Of a stretch of DNA of 18,828 nt, positions 1 to 7,056 are shown one piece after another. The DNA is from Gemmatimonadota bacterium (GTDB lineage: Bacteria; Gemmatimonadota; Gemmatimonadetes; Gemmatimonadales; GWC2-71-9): contig JACPAP010000240.1 in the NCBI GenBank assembly GCA_016180765.1, positions 1 to 18,828 on the forward strand, read 5' to 3'. The notes under the pieces are model-generated. The model saw nothing but the letters and a program-made list of their open reading frames with translations, was not told where the DNA came from and searched no databases. How positions within the stretch are numbered: the first letter of the stretch is position 1; each line of letters opens with the position of its first letter. The position numbers and the translations under genes are program-made.

Positions 1-368
1 CGCAGCAGTTCGGCCCGCATATCGCGCCGGTGGGTAAGGAACCGCACGGCGGCACTGAGCAGGACGTCCACGTGGGCGAAGCGGTTCCGGAAGGCGTCGC
101 TCTGTCCCGCGGCCACGGCGGCATGGAACGCCTCGACGAACTCCTCCAGCGTCAGATACTCCACGACCACGGTGGGCGCCACCTGTTTGGCCTGCTGGCC
201 GATGGCCATCAGCAGGTGCGTCTTGCCCAGGCCGGTCGGGCTATAAATGAACAGCGGGTTGTACGCCGTCCCCGGCGTCTGCGCCACGGTGCGCGCCGCC
301 GTGGCGGCCAGCCGGTTGTTGGCGCCCACCAGGAAGGTGTCGAAGCGGAATAACTGGTTCAGCTCCAC
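1..368 (-). CDS. DnaA-like AAA+ ATPase, partial (3' end outside window)
   Basis: I translated this by hand from the GTG at 368-366, three bases after the mglA stop. The 122 visible residues match the start of the DnaA ATPase domain: an N-terminal NQLFRFDTFLVGANNRLA block (the usual 'F.FD.FVVG..N..A' opening), YNPLFIY, Walker A SPTGLGKTHLL (K49, T50), then YLTLEEFVEAF. DnaA domain I is absent, because the ATPase domain begins at residue 4. The Walker B strand reads DVLLSAAVRFL (residues 101-111), where DnaA proteins have DVLLLDDVQFL, so both acidic residues are alanine (codons at 48-53). Nucleotide binding looks possible but hydrolysis doubtful. I infer a DnaA/Hda-like regulatory or scaffold ATPase of the adjoining GTPase module rather than the replication initiator. 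The C-terminal half, including any DNA-binding domain, is not visible. Confidence 0.8.
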   Translation of the reverse strand, partial: MELNQLFRFDTFLVGANNRLAATAARTVAQTPGTAYNPLFIYSPTGLGKTHLLMAIGQQAKQVAPTVVVEYLTLEEFVEAFHAAVAAGQSDAFRNRFAHVDVLLSAAVRFLTHRRDMRAELL

Positions 369-371
369 GGC

Positions 372-968
372 CTACGCCCGCTCCCCGCTCAACTTCCGCA
401 GCACCCCCTCCGAAATGGCCTTGAGCGTCTCGAACACCCCGTGCCCGTTGATCGCGTCCGCCGGGCAGCTGGGCCAGGTGCGGAAGTTGAGGGCCTCGTC
501 CAGCTCCGCGGGAGTCAGGATCAGCTCCGGCGGCAGGTCCTGTTTGTTGTACTGCAGGATGACCGGCACGGTGCGGATGTCGAGCCCCTGCTCCAGCAGG
601 TTGGCGTGCAGGTTCTGCATGCTCTCGAGGTTCTCGTCCAGCTGGCGGGCCTGACTGTCCGCCACGAACACCACCCCGTCCGACCCCTGCAACACCAGCT
701 TGCGCGTGGCGTTGTAGTAGACCTGCCCGGGCACCGTGTAGAGCTGGAAGCGGGTTTTGAAGCCGGAGATCGAGCCCAGCTCCAACGGCAGGAAGTCGAA
801 GAACAACGTCCGGTCGGTCTGCGTGGCCAGCGACACCATGCGACCCCGCCGGTCCTCCGGGACCCGCCCGTAGATGTACTGGAGGTTGGTCGTCTTGCCG
901 GACCGCCCGGGCCCGTAATAGACGATCTTGCAGGTGATCTCGCGGGTCGTGAAGTTGACCAGAGACAT
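372..968 (-). CDS. mglA: MglA-type Ras-like small GTPase
   Basis: This 198-residue protein closely resembles Myxococcus MglA, the GTPase that sets the leading cell pole for gliding and type IV pili. Visible motifs are the P-loop GPGRSGKTTNLQ (residues 19-30, K25), the switch region TDRTLFFDFLPLELG (51-65), YTVPGQVYYNATRK (77-90) with PGQ of switch II, the GVVFVADSQ strand (98-106) and the base-specificity motif NKQD (141-144). The ATG start lies three bases after the preceding roadblock gene's stop, and the DnaA-like gene follows three bases after its own stop, so it sits inside an operon. MglA proteins normally depend on a roadblock protein, MglB, as activator, and three roadblock genes lie directly upstream here. 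The family call is firm. The cellular process controlled (motility, polarity or secretion) is inferred. Confidence 0.95.
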   Translation of the reverse strand: MSLVNFTTREITCKIVYYGPGRSGKTTNLQYIYGRVPEDRRGRMVSLATQTDRTLFFDFLPLELGSISGFKTRFQLYTVPGQVYYNATRKLVLQGSDGVVFVADSQARQLDENLESMQNLHANLLEQGLDIRTVPVILQYNKQDLPPELILTPAELDEALNFRTWPSCPADAINGHGVFETLKAISEGVLRKLSGERA

Positions 969-971
969 GCT

Positions 972-1442
972 CTACCGTCCGAACAGGGCGGCGAGGCTCT
1001 CGTGCAGATCCCGCTCGAAGTCCGCCGCCAGGACCGGCTTGGCCGGTTCCGGCGCGGGACACGCCGCCGCGAGGTCCCGGGTGAACTGCTCGAAGAATAA
1101 CTGCACCAACCCGATGGACGAGTCGCCCCCGTAGACCACCAGCGCCAGCATCGGGCCGCGGGGCGTCCCGAAACGCGCCAGGAAGATCCCGTGGCTCTGG
1201 CCCTGGTGCGACAGCATCCGGAAGGCCGGCTCCTGGAGCATGCGGATGATCTCCGAGGTCGAGGCCGCGATCGCCGCCCCCAGCGCGGCGGCGCTCATCA
1301 CGTCCACGGCGCGCGTGAATCCATGCTGCGCGATCACCTGTCCCGACGTGGTGGTGAGCAGGGCGAGGCGCGCCGCGGACTCGCCCACGAAATGCTGGAG
1401 CGGATCCAGGGTCCAGGGCTCGACGGCGCGGGTCTGGGTCAC
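972..1442 (-). CDS. Roadblock/LC7-type protein, candidate MglB-like partner (156 aa)
   Basis: The GTG start at 1442-1440 overlaps the stop of the preceding roadblock gene as GTGA. I preferred it to longer frames, which only run antisense or out of frame through the neighbours. The protein has a short N-terminal tail and then a roadblock/LC7 fold pattern: LALLTTTSGQVIAQHG (a strand-turn-strand), a helix with AAALGAAIAASTSEIIRML, a third strand HGIFLARFG, and PMLALVVYGGDSSIGLVQLFF. The C-terminus is a charged tail ending in LAALFGR. It lies directly before mglA, the usual position of mglB, so it is the best candidate for the GTPase partner by position. Sequence similarity between roadblock proteins is low, so which of the three acts as the activator cannot be read from the sequence. 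Confidence 0.8.
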   Translation of the reverse strand: MTQTRAVEPWTLDPLQHFVGESAARLALLTTTSGQVIAQHGFTRAVDVMSAAALGAAIAASTSEIIRMLQEPAFRMLSHQGQSHGIFLARFGTPRGPMLALVVYGGDSSIGLVQLFFEQFTRDLAAACPAPEPAKPVLAADFERDLHESLAALFGR

Positions 1443-1789
1443 GCGATCGCCTCGCCCGCTTTGAGCATCTCGAGCCGGGCCAGCCCCACGTTGATGTCGG
1501 CCTCCGCCACCACGACCAGCAGCATGCCGCTGGGCGCCGGGGCCGCGAGCAGCGATCCCTGGCTGGCCTGCAGGTGAATGAACTGGGGGAGGCCGCACGC
1601 CGCCGTCTCGCTGGCGCGCCGGAACCGCTTGGCCAGGCTCGCGGCCAGCGCGGCCAGCGCGTTGCCGCGGACCCCCTCCATCAGGGATTCGGCCACCACC
1701 AACCCGTCGTCGCCCGCGACCAGCATCGCGCCCCGCACGCCCCGCACCCGGGTGACGCGGTCCAGCGCCTTCTGGAACCCGGTGGTCAC
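1439..1789 (-). CDS. Small roadblock/LC7-type protein (116 aa)
   Basis: This minimal single-domain roadblock protein starts at the GTG (1789-1787) that overlaps the stop of the TPR-roadblock gene as GTGA. Its own stop overlaps the GTG of the next gene in the same way. It opens with FQKALDRVTRVRGVRGAMLV, followed by GDDGLVVAES, the typical 'v.G.lvvd..G..v' hairpin of LC7 proteins. A helix (NALAALAASLAKRFRRA) and strands FIHLQASQGSLLAAPA and GMLLVVVAE follow. Roadblock proteins dimerise and bind Ras-like GTPases, some as GTPase-activating proteins, and MglB is the best-known bacterial case. The coupled reading of three roadblock genes before mglA suggests they are made in fixed proportion and may form mixed dimers, which is inference. 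Confidence 0.8.
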   Translation of the reverse strand: MTTGFQKALDRVTRVRGVRGAMLVAGDDGLVVAESLMEGVRGNALAALAASLAKRFRRASETAACGLPQFIHLQASQGSLLAAPAPSGMLLVVVAEADINVGLARLEMLKAGEAIA

Positions 1790-2589
1790 AGGGTTTGCCC
1801 CTCCAGCCAGCGGCGCGCCACCTCGGCCGCCCGGGCCGCCAGGATCGCCAGCCGTCCCGACGGGACGCTCTTGTCCCGGACCAGGAGCAGCAACGCGCTC
1901 GCCGACGGCGCGCTGAGATGCAAGTGCCCGGCGTCCCCCTCCGCCATGATCCAGCGCCACTCGCCCAGCTCCAGCAGCCGCGCGCTTCGGTCGGCTTCCT
2001 GCGACACGCCGGCGAGATACGCGGCCACTTCCTCGGCCACGTCCGGGCCGCCCTGCGCGCGCAGCCCACCGGCCAACACCCGCCCCTGCGGATCCACCAG
2101 CAGCAACCCGCTATCCGCTCCCTCCAGTCCCGCGAACACGGCGGGACGCTCGACCGAGGCCCCGGCCCCGGGGTCGGACGCGGCCTGCTGGGCGGCCTGC
2201 CGTACGGCATGCAGGGCCTGCACGGTGCTCTGATCGGTGGGGTCTGCCGCGAGCGCCAATTCCAGGTGCTCCAGCGCGGCATCCAGGTCGCCCCGCTGGA
2301 AGTTGGCGAAGCCCAGACCTTTGTGGGCCCCGGCGTGGTGCGGGTCCAGCGCCAGGGCGATGCTCCACTCGTCCGCCGCCCGTTCGACGTCGCCCGCGTC
2401 GGCCACGATGCGGGCGTAGAGATCATGCCCGTCGGCGAGGTTGGGGTGGTGCTCCAGGCCGGCCAACGCCACCTTGGCCGCGGCATCGAGCCGGCCCCGC
2501 ACCCGCAGCGCTTCCCCCAGGGCCACGAACACCAGGCTGCCCGGGTCCCGCGCCAGTTCGGCGCTCAGTGCCCGGACATCGTCAGTCAT
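1786..2589 (-). CDS. TPR-roadblock fusion protein (267 aa)
   Basis: The ATG at 2589-2587 overlaps the end of the DUF4388 gene by eight bases. The N-terminal half (about residues 10-105) is a short TPR array, with helices such as DPGSLVFVALGEALRVRGR, ADEWSIALALDPHHAGAHKG and LEHLELALAADPTD. After a variable linker, residues of about 145-265 look like a roadblock/LC7 domain: GLLLVDPQGRVLAGG, a helix DVAEEVAAYLAG, RWIMAEGDAGHLHLSAP, and SALLLLVRDKSVPSGRLAILA. The open frame continues upstream of the chosen ATG but becomes Arg/Trp-rich non-protein-like sequence, so I rejected the longer start. The TPR part would dock partner proteins and the roadblock part could contact the GTPase encoded three genes downstream. 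The roadblock call rests on pattern, not on strong motif identity. Confidence 0.75.
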   Translation of the reverse strand: MTDDVRALSAELARDPGSLVFVALGEALRVRGRLDAAAKVALAGLEHHPNLADGHDLYARIVADAGDVERAADEWSIALALDPHHAGAHKGLGFANFQRGDLDAALEHLELALAADPTDQSTVQALHAVRQAAQQAASDPGAGASVERPAVFAGLEGADSGLLLVDPQGRVLAGGLRAQGGPDVAEEVAAYLAGVSQEADRSARLLELGEWRWIMAEGDAGHLHLSAPSASALLLLVRDKSVPSGRLAILAARAAEVARRWLEGQTL

Positions 2590-3736
2590 GGAAGCCCCGA
2601 AGCAGCATCTCCAGCGTTTGCGCCGCGTGGACCGCTTCCTGGATCCGATCCACCTGCGCCGAGCGATCCGGGCTCCCCGCGCCCAGCTGCAGCCACCGCT
2701 GCCACCATTCCACGGCCTCGGCGAACCGGCCCTGGAGCGCCACGGCCTGGCCCAGCAGGCGGTGCGCGTCCACCAGCATGGCATCGAGCCGGAGCGCCCG
2801 GCGGAAGTGCTCCTCGGCCTCGGCTTCCCGCCGCTCCGCCAGCGCGATCCGTCCCAGCAGCACCTGCGCCGCGGGATCGTGGGCGTTCCGATCCACCGCG
2901 GCCTGGGCCGCCGCGCGCGCCCCCTCGAGATCTTTCGCCGCCAGCGCGCTGGCACCCTGGCGCACCAGCTCCCCCACGTCCTGGAACTGGGCCAGGTCCC
3001 CACCCACGGCGCGCCGCCGCTCCGCCAGCATCACGATGCCCGCGGTGGAGAGGCCGAAGACGATCTTCGCGACGTCGAACTCCGTCCGGCCCAGCAGGGC
3101 CGCGATCCCGCGGATGGAGCGCTCCCCGTCAATGGCCGCCAGCACCTCCCATTCGCTCGGCAACAAGTCGAGCAACCCTTCCGACGCCGCTTCCGCCGGC
3201 GGGAGCGCGGGCACCATGTCCAGATGCGGGATCTTGCTCTCGATCCGCGACCACTCGTCGATCCGGCGCGCCCCTTCCATCAGCAGCGCCTCGGTGGGCA
3301 GCCGGACCGCGCCGTCGCCCGCGAAGGCCGGCAGCGGACCCTCGATGAACGAGAAGTAGCCTTCCTGCCAGCCCATCATCTCGAAGACGACTTCTTCGAT
3401 CTGCTGCCGCACCTGCCGCTCGAGCTCCCGCTCGGTGATCACCCCCATCTCGACCAGGATCTGGCCCAGCCGCCGGCGGTCCCCCCGCTGCTGGATCTCG
3501 CGCGCCCGGCTCAGGTCCGCCTCGCCCACCTTCCCGGTCCGCACCAGCAGCTCCCCCAACCGGTGGGGATTGCTCTGGATTTCCGCGTAGACCACGGCGC
3601 CGCCGTCGAAGTACACGGTCCCCTGGTTCTGCCGGATCTTGGACGTGATCCGCAGCACCCCGGTCTTCCGGCTCACGTCCAGCAGCTGGAAGACGTCGTG
3701 GATCCCGAGCTCCTTGAGCGGCCCTTCGATCGCCAT
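2582..3736 (-). CDS. DUF4388 (PatA-like) protein with C-terminal TPRs (384 aa)
   Basis: The N-terminus (MAIEGPLKELGIHDVFQLLD, then KTGVLRI and GTVYFDGGAVVYAE) is a clear DUF4388/PatA-like N-terminal domain, spanning roughly residues 1-165 with the usual LGELLVRTGKV and LGQILVEMGVI helical repeats and GYFSFIEG. Residues of about 190-240 (SEWEVLAAIDGERSIRGIAA...) look like the winged-helix segment often found in these proteins. Residues 255-355 form TPR-like helix pairs. DUF4388 proteins occur with roadblock/MglA modules and as domains of response regulators in gliding or pilus-controlling systems, and their biochemical role is unsettled. The ATG is three bases after the end of the TPR gene, and the end overlaps the TPR-roadblock gene by eight bases. 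I expect an adaptor between the phosphorelay and the GTPase module, which is inference. Confidence 0.88.
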   Translation of the reverse strand: MAIEGPLKELGIHDVFQLLDVSRKTGVLRITSKIRQNQGTVYFDGGAVVYAEIQSNPHRLGELLVRTGKVGEADLSRAREIQQRGDRRRLGQILVEMGVITERELERQVRQQIEEVVFEMMGWQEGYFSFIEGPLPAFAGDGAVRLPTEALLMEGARRIDEWSRIESKIPHLDMVPALPPAEAASEGLLDLLPSEWEVLAAIDGERSIRGIAALLGRTEFDVAKIVFGLSTAGIVMLAERRRAVGGDLAQFQDVGELVRQGASALAAKDLEGARAAAQAAVDRNAHDPAAQVLLGRIALAERREAEAEEHFRRALRLDAMLVDAHRLLGQAVALQGRFAEAVEWWQRWLQLGAGSPDRSAQVDRIQEAVHAAQTLEMLLRGFHD

Positions 3737-3739
3737 AGG

Positions 3740-6311
3740 CTAGGCCGCTTCGCTCCGGAAAATGTGCTGCAGGTCGAGGGCCGTGCGGGCGTGCTTGCGC
3801 GCTTCCTGCGCGAACGGGCCGGAGGGGTCCAGCGCGATCACCCGCTCCCACATGCCCACCGCCTCGCGATAGCGCTTGAGTTGAGCCAGGACCACGCCCG
3901 CGAAGAACATCGCGCCGCAGTGCTTGTCGTCGAAGGCGAGGACCCGGCGCAGGACCTGGAGCGCGGGGTCCAGCCGGTTGGCGGCACAGGTGCGCCAGGG
4001 CCAGCACCGCCTCGGCATGGGTCGGCAGGATTTCCAGCGCCGCCCGAAAGCTCGCTTCCGCGGCCCGGGGGTCGCCCCGGGCCTCGTGGGTCTTGCCGAC
4101 GTCCACGTACACCTGCACGTAGCGGGGGTCCAGCCCCAGGGCCGCCTGGTACGCGTCGAGCGCGGCCTGCGTGTTGCCCAGGCTCTGCGCGATGTCTCCT
4201 TCCAGTTTCAGGATGTCGGCCCGCTGCGGCGCCCGCTCGCGGGCCACGCGGAGGGCGTCCAGCGCGCCGGCCGGGTTGCCCGCTGCCAGGCGGCTCGAGG
4301 CCAGCGCCATCTGGACGTCCACGTCGCCGGGCGTCTCCTGCACCAACGCTTCGGCGTCGTGAACCGCCTCGGACCCGCGACCCAGCGCGAGCAGCGCCCG
4401 GACCTCCCCGAAGCGGGCCTCCCGCCGGCCCGGCTGCTCGGCGCGCGCGGCGCGGAAGCGCTCCAGCGCCTCCCCGTGCAGGCCCCGGCGCGCGAAGATC
4501 TCCCCGGCCAGCACGTGGCCTCCCACCCGGTCGGCCCCGCGGCTCACCGCCCGGCTGGTCTCCGCCGCCGCCAGTTCCAAGAGCCCCTTGCCCAGGTAGT
4601 CGCGGGCCAGCGCGAACGGGTCCTCGACCGCGTCCGACTGCCGGCCCGCCGCCCGAGGCTCCAGCCCCCGAAACAACTGGTCCACGGCCCCCTGCTCGAG
4701 GTGCAGAGACTGCGGCGCCAGCTCGGTGGTGACGTCCCCCGAGATCTCCGGCACGACCGCGATGGTGGGCGATTCGTACTGCAGGTCGATCACCAGCTGG
4801 AACTTCTGCGGGGTGTAGTACGGATCAATCTCCTGTGCGCGCGTGACTTCCCGCAGCGCCCCGTCGTAGTCACCCAGCGCGGACAGGGCGAAGCTCAGGT
4901 TGTAGTGCCCTTCCGCGGCATCGGGAGCGGCCTCGACCGCCCGGGCGAAGGCGTTGCGGGCGTCGGCCACCCGACCCAGCTCGTTGAGAATCAGACCGAG
5001 CCCGTTCCAGGCCGGCGCGCAGGTGGGATCCAGCTCCAACACCTTGCGGTAGGCCTGAAGCGCGAGCTGCACCTTGGCCGAGCGAAACAGCAAAAGCCCG
5101 AGATTGAGTCCGGGAACGATGAGGAAGGGCTGATGGACCAGCGCGTCCCGGACCGTATCCACCGCCTCTTCGTAGCGGCCTTGCACGGCGTAGGCCACGG
5201 CCAGGTTGTTGAGCGCCAGCGCGTAGCCGGGGGAGCGCTGCACCGCGTGCTGGTAGGACTCCAGGGCTTCCGGCAGGCGCCCCAGCTGGTGCAGCACCAC
5301 GCCCCGTTCGTTCCACAGCTTGGGGGAGTCGGGCGTGTCCTCCAGCAACCGCTCGTACAACTCGAGCGCCACCGGGTAATCGCGTCGGAGCACCTGGACT
5401 TCGGCGATGGCCTGGAGGGCCAGGCGGCGGTCTTCGCCGGCGTCGAGTGCGGTGCGATACTCCCGGAGGGCCTCGATGTAGTAGCCCTGCTGGCGGAAGG
5501 CGAGGCCCAGGTTGTAGTGCGCCAGGGTTCCTCCCGGAGCCACCTCGGGAACCGGCGATGGCTGGGGGCGCCCGGCCGCCGCCGCCGGGCCCTTCTCGAG
5601 CGACAGGTTGGTCTGGGCGCGGGCGAAGTTCGGGTTGAGCTGAATGGCGCGCTTGCTCGCGGCCCGAGCTTCCTCGTGACGTCCCAGGTCGCCCAGCACG
5701 AACGCCAGCAGGTAATGGGCGTCGGCGTGATCCGGGTTGAGCTCGGTGGCGCGGGTCAGCGCCTCCAGCGCCTCCTGACTGAGGCCCCGGTTATAGCAGG
5801 TTTCGCCGATGTAAAAGTGAATGACGCTGCTCCGGGGGTCCTGCTCCAGCGCGCGGGTCAACCACTCGGTGGCCTCCGCCAGCGCGCCCCGGTTCTTTTC
5901 GGCCAGCCCGAGCTGGATCAGCACCGCGACGTCGTGGGGCGACGCGGCGAGGAGGGCCTCGAACTCCTGGATCGCCAGGTCCTGCTGGCCCAGCGAGGCA
6001 TACGTGCGGCCCAGCTCCCAGCGCGCCTCCCGGTCGTTCGGCCGGACCCGCAACCGCTCGGTCAGCTCGGCCACCCGGCGGTCGTAATAGCCGGTCTTGT
6101 GGTAGGCGATCTCCAGGTTGCGCTGCGCCACCTGCATCTTGGGATCGAGCTCGAGGGCGCGGGTGAAGGCGCCCATCGCGTCCTCGATCAGACCCTTCTG
6201 GAAGTACAGGACGCCCAGGTTATTGTGCGCGCCCGCGTCCAAGGGGTCGATGCGCCGGGCGAAGGAGCGGAGGACCGCCAGGTCCCGTTCCGAAAGGACC
6301 GGAGCCGCCAT
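3740..6311 (-). CDS. Long TPR-repeat protein, reading frame broken once near 3984
   Basis: The ATG at 6311-6309 follows the cheC stop by three bases. The product is almost entirely tetratricopeptide repeats, recognisable by motifs such as AHNNLGVLYFQKGLIEDA and AWNGLGLILNELGRVADA. There are two arrays, separated by a non-TPR linker at about residues 505-565 that contains YESPTIAVVPEISGDVT. Near 3981-3986 the frame changes. TPR text reads ...AVLALAHLC in the first frame and resumes as ANRLDPALQVLRRVLAF in the next, ending at a TAG (3740-3742) just before the DUF4388 start. Removing one base of the GG pair at 3983-3984 restores one frame of about 856 residues. Without it, the first frame runs on as nonsense antisense to nothing useful, overlapping the DUF4388 gene to 3129. 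No signal peptide is seen, so it is a probable cytoplasmic scaffold. Confidence 0.85.
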
Positions 6312-6314
6312 GGC

Positions 6315-6935
6315 TCAACCCAGGCCGATGGCGTCGAGGATGGCTCGGAGGGACACCAGGTCGGGCAGCAGCAAGAAGTACCCCGGAAGGATGCGTCCTG
6401 CTTCGTCGAACTCGAATTGCGTCTCGATGCAAAAGACGTAGTCGCGCTCCCGCCCGAAGTTGAGGTAGGCGCTGCTCACCACGGCGCCGGCCGTGTCGAT
6501 CACCAGACTCGGCACCGAGGGGAGGAGCATCATCTTCATGAAGTCGGAGAGCGCGTTCAGGTACGCGGCGCCCAGGATGTTGCCCGCCTCCTTGAGCGCG
6601 GACTGCTCCAGCACGCCCAGCTGCTGGGTGGTGCCCACGGCCCGGCTCAGCAGCAGGTCGCACAACACGGTGGCGTTGGGCTCCGGCACCAGCAACAGGG
6701 TGCGGCCGGTGAGATCGCCCATCATGTGCATGAGCACGCCCGCGACCGGGACGCCGGGCTCAAAGATCTGTGCCGAGACTTCGTCGAGGTGGGAGACGAA
6801 GATCTTGGGGACGCTGATCATGATGCGGCGGTTGGTCATCTGCGACAGCGCCGTGGCCGCGTGCCCGCCGCCGATGTTGGCGACTTCGCGCAGCGCGTCC
6901 AGCTGCAGCTCCTTGAGATCCCGAACGTCGTCCAT
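6315..6935 (-). CDS. cheC: CheC family CheY-phosphate phosphatase (206 aa)
   Basis: CheC removes phosphate from CheY-P to end a chemotaxis signal. The family's double active-site signature is visible: first copy D13-x3-E17-x2-N20 with P43, second copy S112-x3-E116-x2-N119 with P142. Both have the characteristic 22-residue spacing from Asn to Pro, so both catalytic helices are intact. The length fits CheC (about 205 residues) rather than CheX. The ATG is preceded by GGAGAG at a normal distance. It is followed after three bases by the TPR gene and preceded by a 121-base spacer after cheA. In this operon it can be expected to act on the product of the nearby cheY. The CheC partner CheD is not encoded in the window. 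Confidence 0.93.
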   Translation of the reverse strand: MDDVRDLKELQLDALREVANIGGGHAATALSQMTNRRIMISVPKIFVSHLDEVSAQIFEPGVPVAGVLMHMMGDLTGRTLLLVPEPNATVLCDLLLSRAVGTTQQLGVLEQSALKEAGNILGAAYLNALSDFMKMMLLPSVPSLVIDTAGAVVSSAYLNFGRERDYVFCIETQFEFDEAGRILPGYFLLLPDLVSLRAILDAIGLG

Positions 6936-7056
6936 CAGTCTCTCCAGGCCACGTCAACGAACAAGACGCCGATTTCCCCCAGATAACACTCTGCGCCCTC
7001 TCTGTGCAGTCTCTGCGTTCTCTGCGGTGAAAACCTCATGGACATCCGCCCCGACT
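6936..7056 (-). other. Intergenic spacer between cheA and cheC
   Basis: This is a 121-base non-coding gap, one of only two spacers longer than 50 bases in the window. It holds the GCAGAG repeat described separately and, on the coding strand, the GGAGAG ribosome site for cheC. Composition is visibly less GC-rich than the genes. I looked for a -35/-10 pair on the coding strand and found only isolated weak hexamers (a TTATCT, a GTTGAC) at wrong spacings, so I do not call a promoter. There is no hairpin with a T-run after cheA, so read-through from cheA into cheC is plausible. Confidence 0.6.
6989..7037 (-). repeat. Short tandem-like GCAGAG repeat in intergenic spacer
   Basis: Read on the minus strand the segment contains four spaced copies of a GCAGAG-type heptamer: CCGCAGAG, ACGCAGAG, GCACAGAG (one mismatch) and GCGCAGAG, starting after TTTTCA. 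Units are about 9-12 bases apart. Very similar 'ACCGCAGAGA-CGCAGAG' strings recur in intergenic regions of many unrelated soil and aquatic bacteria, from memory. Here it occurs once and lies wholly outside genes. Its function is unknown. Confidence 0.65.

Noticed and set aside
3129..3739. Continuation of the first TPR frame past the frame break.
   Set aside because: Translation becomes Arg/Gly/Pro-rich and overlaps the well-supported DUF4388 gene. The TPR text resumes in the other frame.
3740..4018. A separate small gene starting at the ATG at 4018.
   Set aside because: Its first dozen residues are out-of-frame reading of the upstream TPR, and the rest is the natural continuation of that protein, so it is one broken gene.
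2441..6986. Very long open frames on the plus strand (for example 2441-4732 and 3924-6986).
   Set aside because: They are antisense to strongly supported genes, have Arg/Pro/Gly/His-rich composition and no recognisable domain. Long antisense frames are expected at this GC content.
6936..7056. A promoter for cheC.
   Set aside because: Only isolated hexamers with poor spacing are found, which is not enough to call it.
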